Assembly: GCF_026151335.1 (NCBI RefSeq)
Contig: NZ_JAMQPP010000003.1
Direction: 5' to 3' (one strand)
Source of the DNA: Leptospira_A soteropolitanensis
GTDB taxonomy: Bacteria; Spirochaetota; Leptospiria; Leptospirales; Leptospiraceae
DNA length: 64,000 nucleotides
Shown here: positions 18,652 to 27,097 of the stretch, in pieces
Layout of the letters: the number at the start of each line of letters is the position of its first letter
Position numbering within the stretch: position 1 is the first letter of the stretch
Notes under the pieces: model-generated
Told to the model about the DNA's origin: nothing
Seen by the model: the letters and a program-made list of their open reading frames with translations, nothing else
The model's database searches: none
Made by a program: the position numbers and the translations under genes

Positions 18652-19764
18652 TCAGTCCATCAATCGTTTGATTTCTTTTAAGAGTGTGGACTGGCCCGAC
18701 ATCAGCTTTGTTTCCGATTCTAGGATGGCTTCTTTTTTCCCTGGGCGCATAAAAAACTGTTCTAAAACTACTTCTCTGAGAGTTTCTTCAAACCACATCC
18801 GGGTTTGGGTTTCTCTATTTTTCGCATAATATCCGTTTGTTTTTGTAGTGGAGATATAATCTAAAACCAACTTCCAGATTTCATCGATTCCTTTTCCTCC
18901 GATCCCACTGCAGGTAGTGGCGCGGGGAGTCCACTTGGATTCGGGGGCTGGGAAAAGGTGGAGGGCAGATTCATATTCCACTCTGGCACGTTTGGCAAAG
19001 GGTTCATTTTGTCCATCGGCTTTATTGATGGCAATGAGGTCCGCCATTTCCATAATCCCACGTTTGATTCCTTGGAGTTCATCGCCAGCACCGGCTAGCA
19101 TGAGGAGTAAAAAGAAATCGACCATAGAGTGTACTTGAGTTTCGGATTGTCCCACACCAACAGTTTCTATAATGATAGTATCAAACCCGGCTGCCTCACA
19201 GAGATACATGGACTCTCTTGTTTTTCTAGCAACCCCTCCAAGCGAACCACTGCTAGGTGATGGACGTATAAAAGCATTTTCTGATTTTGAAAGAATTTCC
19301 ATCCTAGTTTTATCACCAAGGATAGAACCTTTAGTACGCTGACTACTGGGATCAATGGCAAGGACTGCCAGTTTATGATTTTGTTCGAGAAGGTAACTTC
19401 CAAAACTTTCGATAAAGGTAGACTTGCCAACACCGGGAACCCCAGTGATTCCAATGCGGATGGAGTTTCCTACTTTTGGCATCACTAGTTCCAAGATGGC
19501 TTGGGCTTTGTCATTATGTGCTTCTAAATTGCTTTCCACAAGTGTGATGGCTTTGGAGAGGTGAGTGCGGTTTCCTGAAAGAATGCCGGCTGCTAATTCC
19601 TCAGCTGAGATTTCTTTGCGACTAAGGGTTTTTCTTTGGTCTCGAATGTAGGGAGAAATGGCGGGGGCATCGGCGACACCTGGGTTGACTGACAGGGCCG
19701 ATTTTGGATTTGTTACATCCGCGTCCTCTTTCTTTTTGCCAATGTCCTCGTTTGGTGTTTTCAT
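18652..19764 (-). CDS. meaB: MeaB/ArgK-type GTPase, chaperone of methylmalonyl-CoA mutase
   Basis: 370 residues. MeaB protects and reloads the B12-dependent mutase using GTP. The G domain has P-loop GVPGVGKSTF, then VLAIDPSSQRTKGSILGDKTRM, the IIIETVGVGQSE switch region and NKADGQ for guanine recognition, all typical of the ArgK/MeaB family. The first 40 residues are an extra Lys/Asp/Pro-rich stretch before the family starts, so the true start may be internal. It follows the two mutase subunits, separated by about 100 bp with a hairpin. Confidence 0.9.
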   Translation of the reverse strand: MKTPNEDIGKKKEDADVTNPKSALSVNPGVADAPAISPYIRDQRKTLSRKEISAEELAAGILSGNRTHLSKAITLVESNLEAHNDKAQAILELVMPKVGNSIRIGITGVPGVGKSTFIESFGSYLLEQNHKLAVLAIDPSSQRTKGSILGDKTRMEILSKSENAFIRPSPSSGSLGGVARKTRESMYLCEAAGFDTIIIETVGVGQSETQVHSMVDFFLLLMLAGAGDELQGIKRGIMEMADLIAINKADGQNEPFAKRARVEYESALHLFPAPESKWTPRATTCSGIGGKGIDEIWKLVLDYISTTKTNGYYAKNRETQTRMWFEETLREVVLEQFFMRPGKKEAILESETKLMSGQSTLLKEIKRLMD

Positions 19765-19798
19765 ATAGTTTGAATTTCTATTAGCGAATCGTCCGAAT

Positions 19799-19832
19799 AA
19801 ACACCGATTGTTGTTTAGACAAATCGGTGTTT
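19799..19832 (-). terminator. Hairpin between the large mutase subunit gene and meaB
   Basis: AAACACCGATT (19799-19809) and AATCGGTGTTT (19822-19832) form a perfect 11-bp stem with a 12-nt loop. On the minus strand the 3' arm ends TTTATT. Likely a partial terminator or processing hairpin lowering meaB relative to the mutase genes. Confidence 0.5.
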
Positions 19833-19865
19833 GGTGGAATGGTTCCCCAAGCCCTTGTTTAGAAC

Positions 19866-22004
19866 TTAAGCGGCTCTTCTTTCGCCGAGAAGAATGTTCA
19901 GAATTTGTTTGGCAGCTTCTGAGATCACAGTTCCTGGTCCAAAAATCGCAGTGGCACCTGATTTGTAGAGGAAGTCGTAATCCTGTGCAGGAATGACTCC
20001 TCCCACAACAACGAGTACATCTTCTGCTCCCAGTTTTTTCAGTTCTTCAATCACTTGTGGGACAAGGGTTTTGTGACCGGCAGCAAGAGAGGAAACTCCT
20101 AGGATATGGCAGTCATTTTCTACCACTTGTTTGGCGACCTCTGCTGGTGTTTGGAAAAGTGGCCCGATATCAACGTCAAAGCCCATATCCGCAAAACTAG
20201 TAGAGATCACCTTGGCACCACGATCATGTCCATCTTGGCCCATTTTGGCAACCATGATCCGTGGCCGTCGTCCTTCTAATGTGGCAAACTCATCCGCAAG
20301 GGATCTAGCTTCTAAGTAACCTTTGTCTTCGGAAATTTCAGAGGAATACACTCCCGAGATGGAACGAATCACAGCTTTGTACCTCCCAAATACTATTTCC
20401 ATTGCATAAGAAATTTCACCAAGGGAGGCACGTTTGCGAGCTGCATCGACAGCCAGTTCCAAGAGATTTCCGTTCCCTGTTTCTGCACATTTAGTAATTG
20501 CGTTTAACGCGGCTTCTACGGCTGAACTATCCCTATCTTTTTTCATTTGTTCCAAACGTTTGATTTGGGCAAGTCTTACTGCAGTGTTATCAATGTCTAA
20601 AATATCAAGCGGGGCTTCCTTTTCTAAACGGAAGCGGTTGACCCCAACGATCACGTCTTTTCCAGAATCAATACGGGCTTGTTTTCTTGCAGAAGCTTCT
20701 TCGATACGCATTTTTGGAATTCCAGTTTCGATCGCTTCTGCCATTCCACCTAACTTTTGTACCTCGGTGATTAAGGCCCAAGCTTTGTGAACTAGATCGT
20801 TTGTGAGTTTTTCTACATAGAAGGAACCACCCCAAGGATCAATGACCCTGTGTATGTTGGTTTCTTCTTGGAGATAAATTTGTGTATTTCTTGCAATCCT
20901 TGCGGAGAAGTCGGTCGGAAGCGCAATGGCTTCGTCTAGTGCGTTTGTATGTAAGGACTGTGTATGACCTAGGGCTGCGGCCATCGCTTCGATACAAGTC
21001 CTTCCTACGTTGTTGAAAGGGTCTTGTTCGGTGAGAGACCAACCAGAGGTTTGGCAGTGAGTTCGAAGAGCCAGTGACTTCGTGGATTTGGGTTGGAACT
21101 GGTTGACGATCTTTGCCCAAAGAAGCCTTCCCGCACGCATCTTGGCAATCTCCATAAAGTGGTTCATTCCGATCGCCCAGAAAAAAGATAGGCGAGGAGC
21201 AAACTCATCCACGGAAAGTCCAGAAGCAATTCCTGTTTTGATGTATTCCCATCCATCTGCTAGGGTGTAGGCAAGTTCTAAGTCGGCCGTAGCACCTGCT
21301 TCTTGCATATGGTATCCCGAAATGGAAATCGAGTTAAACTTAGGCATGTACTTGGAAGTATAACCAAAGATATCAGCAATGATTTTCATGGAGTGTTTGG
21401 GCGGGTAAATATAAGTGTTACGCACCATAAACTCTTTCAAAATATCATTTTGAATGGTACCGGAAAGTTTGTCTTTAGAGACCCCTTGTTCTTCTGCCGC
21501 CACAATGTAGAAGGCAAGGACAGGGATGACCGCACCATTCATAGTCATGGAAACTGACATTTGGTCGAGAGGGATTTGGTCGAAGAGGATCTTCATATCC
21601 AAAACCGAATCGATGGCCACACCGGCTTTTCCCACATCTCCCACCACTCGTTCGTGGTCTGAGTCGTAACCACGGTGTGTGGCAAGGTCAAAGGCAACGG
21701 AAAGTCCTTTTTGTCCGGCAGCTAAGTTTCTTCGATAAAAAGCGTTGGATTCTTCGGCTGTGGAGAATCCTGCATACTGACGGATGGTCCAAGGTTTATT
21801 CACGTACATAGTGGAATAAGGCCCACGTAAGTAGGGTGGGATTCCGGCCGCATAGTTCAGATGTTCCATTCCTTCCAAATCTGTCTTCGCATAACGAGAT
21901 TGGATGGAAATTCCTTCCGCCGTTTGCCAGAGAGAAATGGATTTGGAATCTGGTTTCCCCCCGCCAAAAGAAAGTGGAGTATTTGCAAAATTAGGTTTAT
22001 TCAT
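19866..22004 (-). CDS. mutB: Methylmalonyl-CoA mutase, large (catalytic, B12-binding) subunit
   Basis: Interconverts (R)-methylmalonyl-CoA and succinyl-CoA with adenosylcobalamin. 712 residues. The N-terminal barrel has YMVNKPWTIRQYAGF-like and RNLAAGQKGLSVAFDLATHRG segments that bind CoA substrate. The C-terminal B12 domain (about 585-712) carries GQDGHDRG, whose His coordinates cobalt, and VVVGGVIPAQD. Lies 1 bp after the small-subunit gene and upstream of meaB. Supports propionate and odd-chain or branched fatty-acid use. Confidence 0.95.
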   Translation of the reverse strand: MNKPNFANTPLSFGGGKPDSKSISLWQTAEGISIQSRYAKTDLEGMEHLNYAAGIPPYLRGPYSTMYVNKPWTIRQYAGFSTAEESNAFYRRNLAAGQKGLSVAFDLATHRGYDSDHERVVGDVGKAGVAIDSVLDMKILFDQIPLDQMSVSMTMNGAVIPVLAFYIVAAEEQGVSKDKLSGTIQNDILKEFMVRNTYIYPPKHSMKIIADIFGYTSKYMPKFNSISISGYHMQEAGATADLELAYTLADGWEYIKTGIASGLSVDEFAPRLSFFWAIGMNHFMEIAKMRAGRLLWAKIVNQFQPKSTKSLALRTHCQTSGWSLTEQDPFNNVGRTCIEAMAAALGHTQSLHTNALDEAIALPTDFSARIARNTQIYLQEETNIHRVIDPWGGSFYVEKLTNDLVHKAWALITEVQKLGGMAEAIETGIPKMRIEEASARKQARIDSGKDVIVGVNRFRLEKEAPLDILDIDNTAVRLAQIKRLEQMKKDRDSSAVEAALNAITKCAETGNGNLLELAVDAARKRASLGEISYAMEIVFGRYKAVIRSISGVYSSEISEDKGYLEARSLADEFATLEGRRPRIMVAKMGQDGHDRGAKVISTSFADMGFDVDIGPLFQTPAEVAKQVVENDCHILGVSSLAAGHKTLVPQVIEELKKLGAEDVLVVVGGVIPAQDYDFLYKSGATAIFGPGTVISEAAKQILNILLGERRAA

Positions 22005-22005
22005 T

Positions 22006-23814
22006 TTATTTCCCGATCCATTTGGTTTGGGCTTTTTCCATAAATTCCACGATGTTTCGTTTCATATGGATGAAGTCATCGATTCCGAGTGATTCTGCTT
22101 GGGTGATTAAATCTTTTGGGTAACCCGCAAGGAGTTTCCAAGAGCCTGGAAGTTGGGATTTCATCTCCGCCGCAAACTCTGGGAGGTAGGTCGCATATTC
22201 TTCGTCAGACGAACAAAGAACAACAATTTCGCATCCCAGTTCTTTTGCTTTTGTTACCCCTTCTTTGACAGAGGCAAATCCTAAGTTGTCTATGATTTCA
22301 TAACCAAGGCAACCAAGAAAATTGGAGCTAAAACCCGCCCGAGCCTTTCGCATGGTTAGATCCCCAATCGTCAGTAAAAAAACCTTGGGAAGTTTTTTTC
22401 CTGACGCCACATGGGTGTCAGTGAGATTTCTCCACTTGTCAAATTCATAAGAAAGACGAACCGGTATGAGGCGCAAATAACTCGTTTGTTTTTTATTAGT
22501 GATTTGTTCCTTCGTTTCTTCTAATGAGTTTTTTAACTCTGGGTGTCTTTCCGATGGAAGAGGGTATTGGTTTGTACCTAGTAAGATATCTTTTTTAGTA
22601 GCTAGGGCGTTTCTTTTTTTCTCAGCGCGAGTGTTGATTTCTTTTTGGATGGTTCCTTTTTTAAGTCCCTCTTCAAACCCACCTTCTTTCTCTATATCCT
22701 GGAACTGGCTCCAAGCGGATTCCGCTAGTTTTTTGGTGAGTACTTCTAGGTAATAAGATCCAGCGGCTGGATCTTCTACTTTGTCGAGGAAGGATTCATA
22801 TCGAAGTAATAGTTGGGAATTTCTTGCAATTCTTTTGCCTAACTCTTGTTGTGCGGAGTATTCGGAATCAAATGGCAATACAGAAACAAAATCAGCTCCG
22901 CCCATTACGGCAGACATTGCTGTTGTAGTTCCCCTTAACATATTTACATAAGGATCATAAGCCGTGAATTGAAAATTGGAGGTTCTTGCGACTATGAGTG
23001 CAGGAAGTGATTCCCCAAGTCCTGGTTTGTAGGCATTTAGGATTTCTGTCCAAAGGATCCTCATGGCTCGGAATTTTGCTATTTCCATGAAGTAGTCAGA
23101 ACCAATTCCCATCCAAAACCAAAGGTTTGAGGCTGCATCTTCAATTGACACACCTGCGTCAAGATGACGGTTTAAATAATCCACCCCCCAAGAAAGAGTA
23201 TATGCTAGTTCTTGGCCGATGGATGCACCTGCATCCCGAAGATAGTAACTATGAATTCCAACACCGGCAAATCCTTTGGTTCCAGAAAGAACAGAGAAAT
23301 TTTTACCTATCGAATTTTCTTCGGTTCCAAGCTCTCCATTTTTTAACGCAGAGCCATAAGGGTCAAAATCACCGAGTACTGTGTTATGCGATGATATAAG
23401 TTTTTTTAAGGAATCAGCGAAACTTGGAGTTTTATCTCCCACAGAAACCACGAGTGGTAGATTCCCAATAAGACTTGCCAATCTTTCTAAGTCAGCTGCG
23501 GTATTAATCTTTAATGATGATTTCCCGTTTTCCGCAGTAGCCACAAGGACAACTGCATCAGCCCCTTTTTTGGGAAGGTTCGTAAGTTCAGATTCCGAAC
23601 TTACGATTTCAGTAACATTCCAACCGGTATTTCTTTTATAAACTCTTGGAATTTCTGGTAGGTCTTCTTTGCGATAAAAAGGCTCAATTTTGAATCCTTC
23701 TTCTGTTTCCCAGGTAACTTTATCCCAAGGACTACCTTTTAAATCTTTTAGGATTTGGTTTTTCCAATCCTCAGTGGAAACTTCACGGAAGTCTGAAAAT
23801 AAAAATTCGTTCAA
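22006..23814 (-). CDS. mutA: Methylmalonyl-CoA mutase, small (non-catalytic) subunit
   Basis: 602 residues. Shares the mutase barrel (AYTLSWGVDYLNRHLDAGV; MEIAKFRAMRILW) with the large subunit. Its C-terminal B12-like domain lacks DxHxxG; the equivalent region reads IGDLTMRKARAGFSSNFLG, as expected for the subunit that does not bind cobalamin. The pair therefore forms the alpha-beta heterodimer type of mutase. Ends 1 bp before the large-subunit gene. Confidence 0.93.
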   Translation of the reverse strand: MNEFLFSDFREVSTEDWKNQILKDLKGSPWDKVTWETEEGFKIEPFYRKEDLPEIPRVYKRNTGWNVTEIVSSESELTNLPKKGADAVVLVATAENGKSSLKINTAADLERLASLIGNLPLVVSVGDKTPSFADSLKKLISSHNTVLGDFDPYGSALKNGELGTEENSIGKNFSVLSGTKGFAGVGIHSYYLRDAGASIGQELAYTLSWGVDYLNRHLDAGVSIEDAASNLWFWMGIGSDYFMEIAKFRAMRILWTEILNAYKPGLGESLPALIVARTSNFQFTAYDPYVNMLRGTTTAMSAVMGGADFVSVLPFDSEYSAQQELGKRIARNSQLLLRYESFLDKVEDPAAGSYYLEVLTKKLAESAWSQFQDIEKEGGFEEGLKKGTIQKEINTRAEKKRNALATKKDILLGTNQYPLPSERHPELKNSLEETKEQITNKKQTSYLRLIPVRLSYEFDKWRNLTDTHVASGKKLPKVFLLTIGDLTMRKARAGFSSNFLGCLGYEIIDNLGFASVKEGVTKAKELGCEIVVLCSSDEEYATYLPEFAAEMKSQLPGSWKLLAGYPKDLITQAESLGIDDFIHMKRNIVEFMEKAQTKWIGK

Positions 23815-23815
23815 T

Positions 23816-24124
23816 TTATTCCTCTACAATTTGATAATCTTCCATGTAACCTGGGAAGTCGCCTAACCCACGTGTGAAGGTAAATTTTGCCGGATATATA
23901 ACAAGACGTCTGCCTGATTGTAAAAAAGTTCCTGACATTAACGTAAAAGGAGATGCCACAATAAAGGCAGCAGTCCCAAGGACTGTTCCAGCAAGTCCCA
24001 TCGGGCGCGCTATTATCAAATCAATCAACATTTCGCCACCTGAGGGCACTTCCCTTGCGGATAAAGTTTGGGTCCACAAGAGACAAATTAAGAAAAGGAT
24101 GGACAAGGGTCGTGTTTGTTTCAT
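23816..24124 (-). CDS. Small exported protein at the head of the mutase operon
   Basis: 102 residues with a signal peptide (about 1-23, ending TLSA). The mature part has a hydrophobic segment RPMGLAGTVLGTAAFIVASP and a Gly/Phe region. It resembles a widespread family of about 100-residue exported proteins, sometimes loosely labelled multidrug transporter without evidence. It ends 1 bp before the small mutase subunit, so it is in the operon, but no role in propionate metabolism can be read from it. Confidence 0.65.
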   Translation of the reverse strand: MKQTRPLSILFLICLLWTQTLSAREVPSGGEMLIDLIIARPMGLAGTVLGTAAFIVASPFTLMSGTFLQSGRRLVIYPAKFTFTRGLGDFPGYMEDYQIVEE

Positions 24125-24141
24125 AGGCTGATCACTCGGGC

Positions 24142-24156
24142 TTTCATCTGATGAAA
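24142..24156. promoter_or_regulatory. Palindrome in the divergent promoter region of the mutase operon
   Basis: TTTCATC-T-GATGAAA, a perfect 7-bp inverted repeat with a single-base centre, in the 65-bp gap between the mutase operon (-) and YhhN (+). A possible operator. Confidence 0.4.
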
Positions 24157-24189
24157 TCTCGAGAATGATATCCCTGTAAAGTAAGAAAT

Positions 24190-24858
24190 ATGGCTAAAGA
24201 AATTGTTTTGTTTGTTCTCTATTCTATTGTGCATTTTTTTGCGATCGCTACGATCACAAAAGAAGATGTTCTCTATCTCCCTTCCAAAATCATTCCCATT
24301 CTGATTCTCATAGTAGCCCTCTTTCGCTACTTCCCAAGTTTGGAAAAACGGGGAAAACTCATCGCGATAGGACTTGTGTTTTCTCTTTTTGGAGATAGTT
24401 TTTTAGCCTTACCAAAACAAGGATATTTTGTATTTGGGCTTGGATCCTTTCTGATTGCACAATTGATTTACTCTTACGCTTTTACCTTGGATTCAAAAAT
24501 CAAACCTATCCTTGCCATCCCATTTTTGCTTTTTGGGTGCTCTTTTTTTTTAATACTGGTGCCAAAGTTAGGATCTCTTCTTGTTCCAGTGGGAGTTTAT
24601 ATTTCGGCTATTTGCCTTATGGGTTGGCGCGCCGCTGCTAGAAATTCTAGTTCCAAACCTTTTTATCTGGGATTAATTGGGGCTTTGGTTTTTATTCTAT
24701 CGGATTCGATCATTGCATACTCTATGTTTTTGAAACCTGAAATGGACAGATTCACAGCATCTATGGGAATTATGGTAACTTATTATATCGCACAATTGCT
24801 AATTTACTCTGCTACAAAGGTAGAAGAGATTGAGATTCAAACCGTGAAAAATACTTGA
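24190..24858 (+). CDS. YhhN/TMEM86-family membrane protein (lysoplasmalogenase-like)
   Basis: 222 residues, about eight membrane segments. The family pattern is visible in GLVFSLFGDSFLALP and in GALVFILSDSIIAY, which supply the two conserved Asp residues. TMEM86 relatives hydrolyse lysoplasmalogens; bacterial YhhN activity is less certain. A second member lies at 62282-63034. Confidence 0.85.
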   Translation: MAKEIVLFVLYSIVHFFAIATITKEDVLYLPSKIIPILILIVALFRYFPSLEKRGKLIAIGLVFSLFGDSFLALPKQGYFVFGLGSFLIAQLIYSYAFTLDSKIKPILAIPFLLFGCSFFLILVPKLGSLLVPVGVYISAICLMGWRAAARNSSSKPFYLGLIGALVFILSDSIIAYSMFLKPEMDRFTASMGIMVTYYIAQLLIYSATKVEEIEIQTVKNT

Positions 24859-24861
24859 TTC

Positions 24862-24878
24862 ACTCACCACTGGTGAGT
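24862..24878. promoter_or_regulatory. 17-bp palindrome ahead of the ferritin-like gene
   Basis: ACTCACCA-C-TGGTGAGT, perfect 8-bp arms with one central base, 38 bp before the ATG at 24917. Typical size and form for a dimeric repressor site such as TetR type. Confidence 0.45.
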
Positions 24879-24888
24879 ATCGTACTTA

Positions 24889-24904
24889 TGGTTTTTAAAA
24901 ACCA
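24889..24904. promoter_or_regulatory. 16-bp AT-rich palindrome next to the ferritin-like start
   Basis: TGGTTTTTAAAAACCA, a perfect self-complementary sequence 12 bp before the ATG at 24917 and 10 bp after the previous palindrome. Could be an operator or a hairpin in the mRNA leader. Confidence 0.35.
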
Positions 24905-24916
24905 GGGAATGGGATT

Positions 24917-25666
24917 ATGAAATCACTAAAAAAAACATCCTTTATTGAAGCAGTTGCCGCTGCGATTGAACATGAGGTTCAATGTTTCAATTTTTATTTA
25001 AAACTTTCGGAAAGTTTGCCGGAAGGTCAAATTAGAGAATTATTCAGCCAACTTGCGTTAGACGGTGATGAACATATTAAATTCATCAAAGAAATCTATA
25101 AAAGTGCAGAAGGGAAAGAACTTCCCAACTTAAAACAACTTTCTGAAATTGAGAAGTTTCATTCTTCCACCATTCAGAAGGTAATGGACAGACTCGATAG
25201 AAATAAAAATGAAGAAGTTAAGGCAGACGAGAGAAAAGCTTTAGAACTTGCCATTAGAGAAGGGGAAGACGCTCGCAACTTTTATGCGACGATTCGTAAC
25301 AAATTTCAGGATCCAAAAATCAATTTGTTATTTCAAAAATTGGCAAATTTTAATGAATCCAACAATTCATTGTTAGAAGCCCAAGCAATGGCTATGGAAC
25401 AGTCAACACCTGCGGACCAAGTGTTCTATTGGGAAGATGAAGATTTGATGGAAGAAGTCAATCGTTCCGCAAAAGCCTCATCTAAACCAAAAGTCTCTAA
25501 ACCACAATCAGCAAAAACAAAACCTTCTGCTAAAAAAACGGTAAGAGCGGTAGGGCCAAAAAGTAAAAAATCGGTGAAACCTTCTGCAAAAAAGGCAGTC
25601 AAAAAAACCGTGAAAAAAGCGGCTAAAAAGTCAAAACCAGCGAAGAAAAAAGGTAAGAAAAAATAG
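24917..25666 (+). CDS. Ferritin-like/rubrerythrin-like protein with a histone-H1-like lysine tail
   Basis: 249 residues. Residues about 8-160 form a four-helix ferritin-like domain with an E-x-x-H-type pair (AIEHEVQCFNFY, LDGDEHIKFIK) and a second half (AIREGEDARNFYATI). The later metal ligands look incomplete. Residues about 180-249 are a Lys/Ala/Pro/Ser tail (KPSAKKTVRA, KKTVKKAAKKSKPAKKKG), like the C-terminal tails of histone H1 or mycobacterial HupB. This suggests DNA or polyanion binding, as in Dps, which is an inference. Overlaps the next gene by 1 bp. Confidence 0.75.
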   Translation: MKSLKKTSFIEAVAAAIEHEVQCFNFYLKLSESLPEGQIRELFSQLALDGDEHIKFIKEIYKSAEGKELPNLKQLSEIEKFHSSTIQKVMDRLDRNKNEEVKADERKALELAIREGEDARNFYATIRNKFQDPKINLLFQKLANFNESNNSLLEAQAMAMEQSTPADQVFYWEDEDLMEEVNRSAKASSKPKVSKPQSAKTKPSAKKTVRAVGPKSKKSVKPSAKKAVKKTVKKAAKKSKPAKKKGKKK

Positions 25667-26148
25667 TGAAATACCAAGTAACTCATACATTTCCAGTTTC
25701 TCTTGAAAAACTTCTTCATGCAAGAGAGGAAAGATACAAACACCTAGATCAGTTCCCTGATTTAAAAAATGTGACTTTGTTAGAAGAATCTAAAGAGGGA
25801 AATATCATCCGCCAAAAACGAAAGGTAAGTTTGGAAGGATCTATGCCTGCCGTACTTTCGGCAGCTCTTAATGACCTTTCACTTTTGGAAGAATCTACTT
25901 TTGACATTACTACCAACACTCACGAATTTAAAATTGCACCTCCAGGAAAAGACAATGTGTTCGTGATCAAAGGTAAAAGTAAATACGAAGCAGACGGAGC
26001 AGAGTCCAAACGTTCTTATGATGTGGATGTAATTTCTAGTCTTCTATTTGTTTCTCCGATTGTGGAAAAAGCTATTGAAGAAATTCACAAACATAGTTTA
26101 GAAAAAGACAGAAAATCCATCGCCAAATTTTTGGGGGTTGAATCCTAA
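25666..26148 (+). CDS. DUF2505-like (SRPBCC-fold) protein
   Basis: 160 residues, start GTG overlapping the previous TAG by one base. The sequence KYQVTHTFPVSLEKLLHAR followed by alternating strands and a long final helix (VEKAIEEIHKHSLEK) fits the START/SRPBCC lipid-binding fold, nearest DUF2505. Co-transcribed with the ferritin-like gene upstream and the transporter 6 bp downstream. Ligand unknown. Confidence 0.6.
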   Translation: MKYQVTHTFPVSLEKLLHAREERYKHLDQFPDLKNVTLLEESKEGNIIRQKRKVSLEGSMPAVLSAALNDLSLLEESTFDITTNTHEFKIAPPGKDNVFVIKGKSKYEADGAESKRSYDVDVISSLLFVSPIVEKAIEEIHKHSLEKDRKSIAKFLGVES

Positions 26149-26154
26149 GTAGAA

Positions 26155-27057
26155 GTGAAGTCTTCTTCTCCTTCATTTTTACGATCTGTTTTAGAACTCA
26201 ATTTGACGATCCTCATTATGGGGAACGTCACTTTGTTTGCCAAACTCCTTCCTTTCCCTGCGGTCACGATCATTTCTGGTAGGGCAGTTTTTTCTGTTTT
26301 GATCCTTGGTTTATTTTTCCTACTTCGAGGAAAGTCCGTCTCTTATCGCAGTTTTAAAGACTTTTTATCTGTTTTTGGGATTGGAATTCTTTTCGCCCTT
26401 CATTGGGTAACTTATTTTCATTCCATCCAAGTTTCTACTGTGGCTGTGGGGATGTTGTCGCTTTTTACCTATCCCGTGTTTTCTGCCATTTTGGAACCAT
26501 TGTTTGGTGGAAAACGCCCCGATCCTTTTGCTTTCTTTTTGGCCCTTTTCTCATTTTTTGGACTTTTTTTAATTGTACCGGATCTATCTTGGGAAAACCA
26601 AATGTTCCAAGGAGTGGTTTGGGGAGTGGTATCAGCAGTGCTTTATGCCATTCGCAATTTGCTGACTAAAGAGATGCATGTTCACTACCCGAGCTCCCAG
26701 ATTCTTTTTACCCAACTCATCGCAACAAGCCTTGTCCTCCTTCCTTTTGCCGATGGACTTTTTGTAATGATTGCCGAACCCAAATACTTGGTGTTCCAAG
26801 TAGTTCTTGCTGGAGTATTTACTGCACTTGCTCATACCATTTGGATTCGTAGTTTATCCAATTTGTCAGTCACAACTGCAGGGACATTGTCTACTCTTAG
26901 TCCCATTTATGGAAGTTTGGCGGCGTGGTATTTTTTGGGGGAGGTCCCGCCCGATAGACTTTGGTTAGGTGGTGGTGTGATTTTGTTTTGTGCTATTTTA
27001 GAAGTATTTCGAAAACAAGCGGAGAGTGGAAAAAGAGTAGAGGAGAATCCTAATTAA
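26155..27057 (+). CDS. EamA/DMT-superfamily transporter
   Basis: 300 residues with ten predicted membrane segments in two EamA repeats. Repeat one includes ILIMGNVTLFAKLLP and LSLFTYPVFSAILEPLF; repeat two includes TLSPIYGSLAAWYFLGEVP. Members export amino acids or metabolites. GTG start at 26155, 6 bp after the previous stop. Substrate not predictable. Confidence 0.88.
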   Translation: MKSSSPSFLRSVLELNLTILIMGNVTLFAKLLPFPAVTIISGRAVFSVLILGLFFLLRGKSVSYRSFKDFLSVFGIGILFALHWVTYFHSIQVSTVAVGMLSLFTYPVFSAILEPLFGGKRPDPFAFFLALFSFFGLFLIVPDLSWENQMFQGVVWGVVSAVLYAIRNLLTKEMHVHYPSSQILFTQLIATSLVLLPFADGLFVMIAEPKYLVFQVVLAGVFTALAHTIWIRSLSNLSVTTAGTLSTLSPIYGSLAAWYFLGEVPPDRLWLGGGVILFCAILEVFRKQAESGKRVEENPN

Positions 27058-27097
27058 GATTTCTCCTTCTTCCATTTTTTTAGATAGATTGTAAGAC

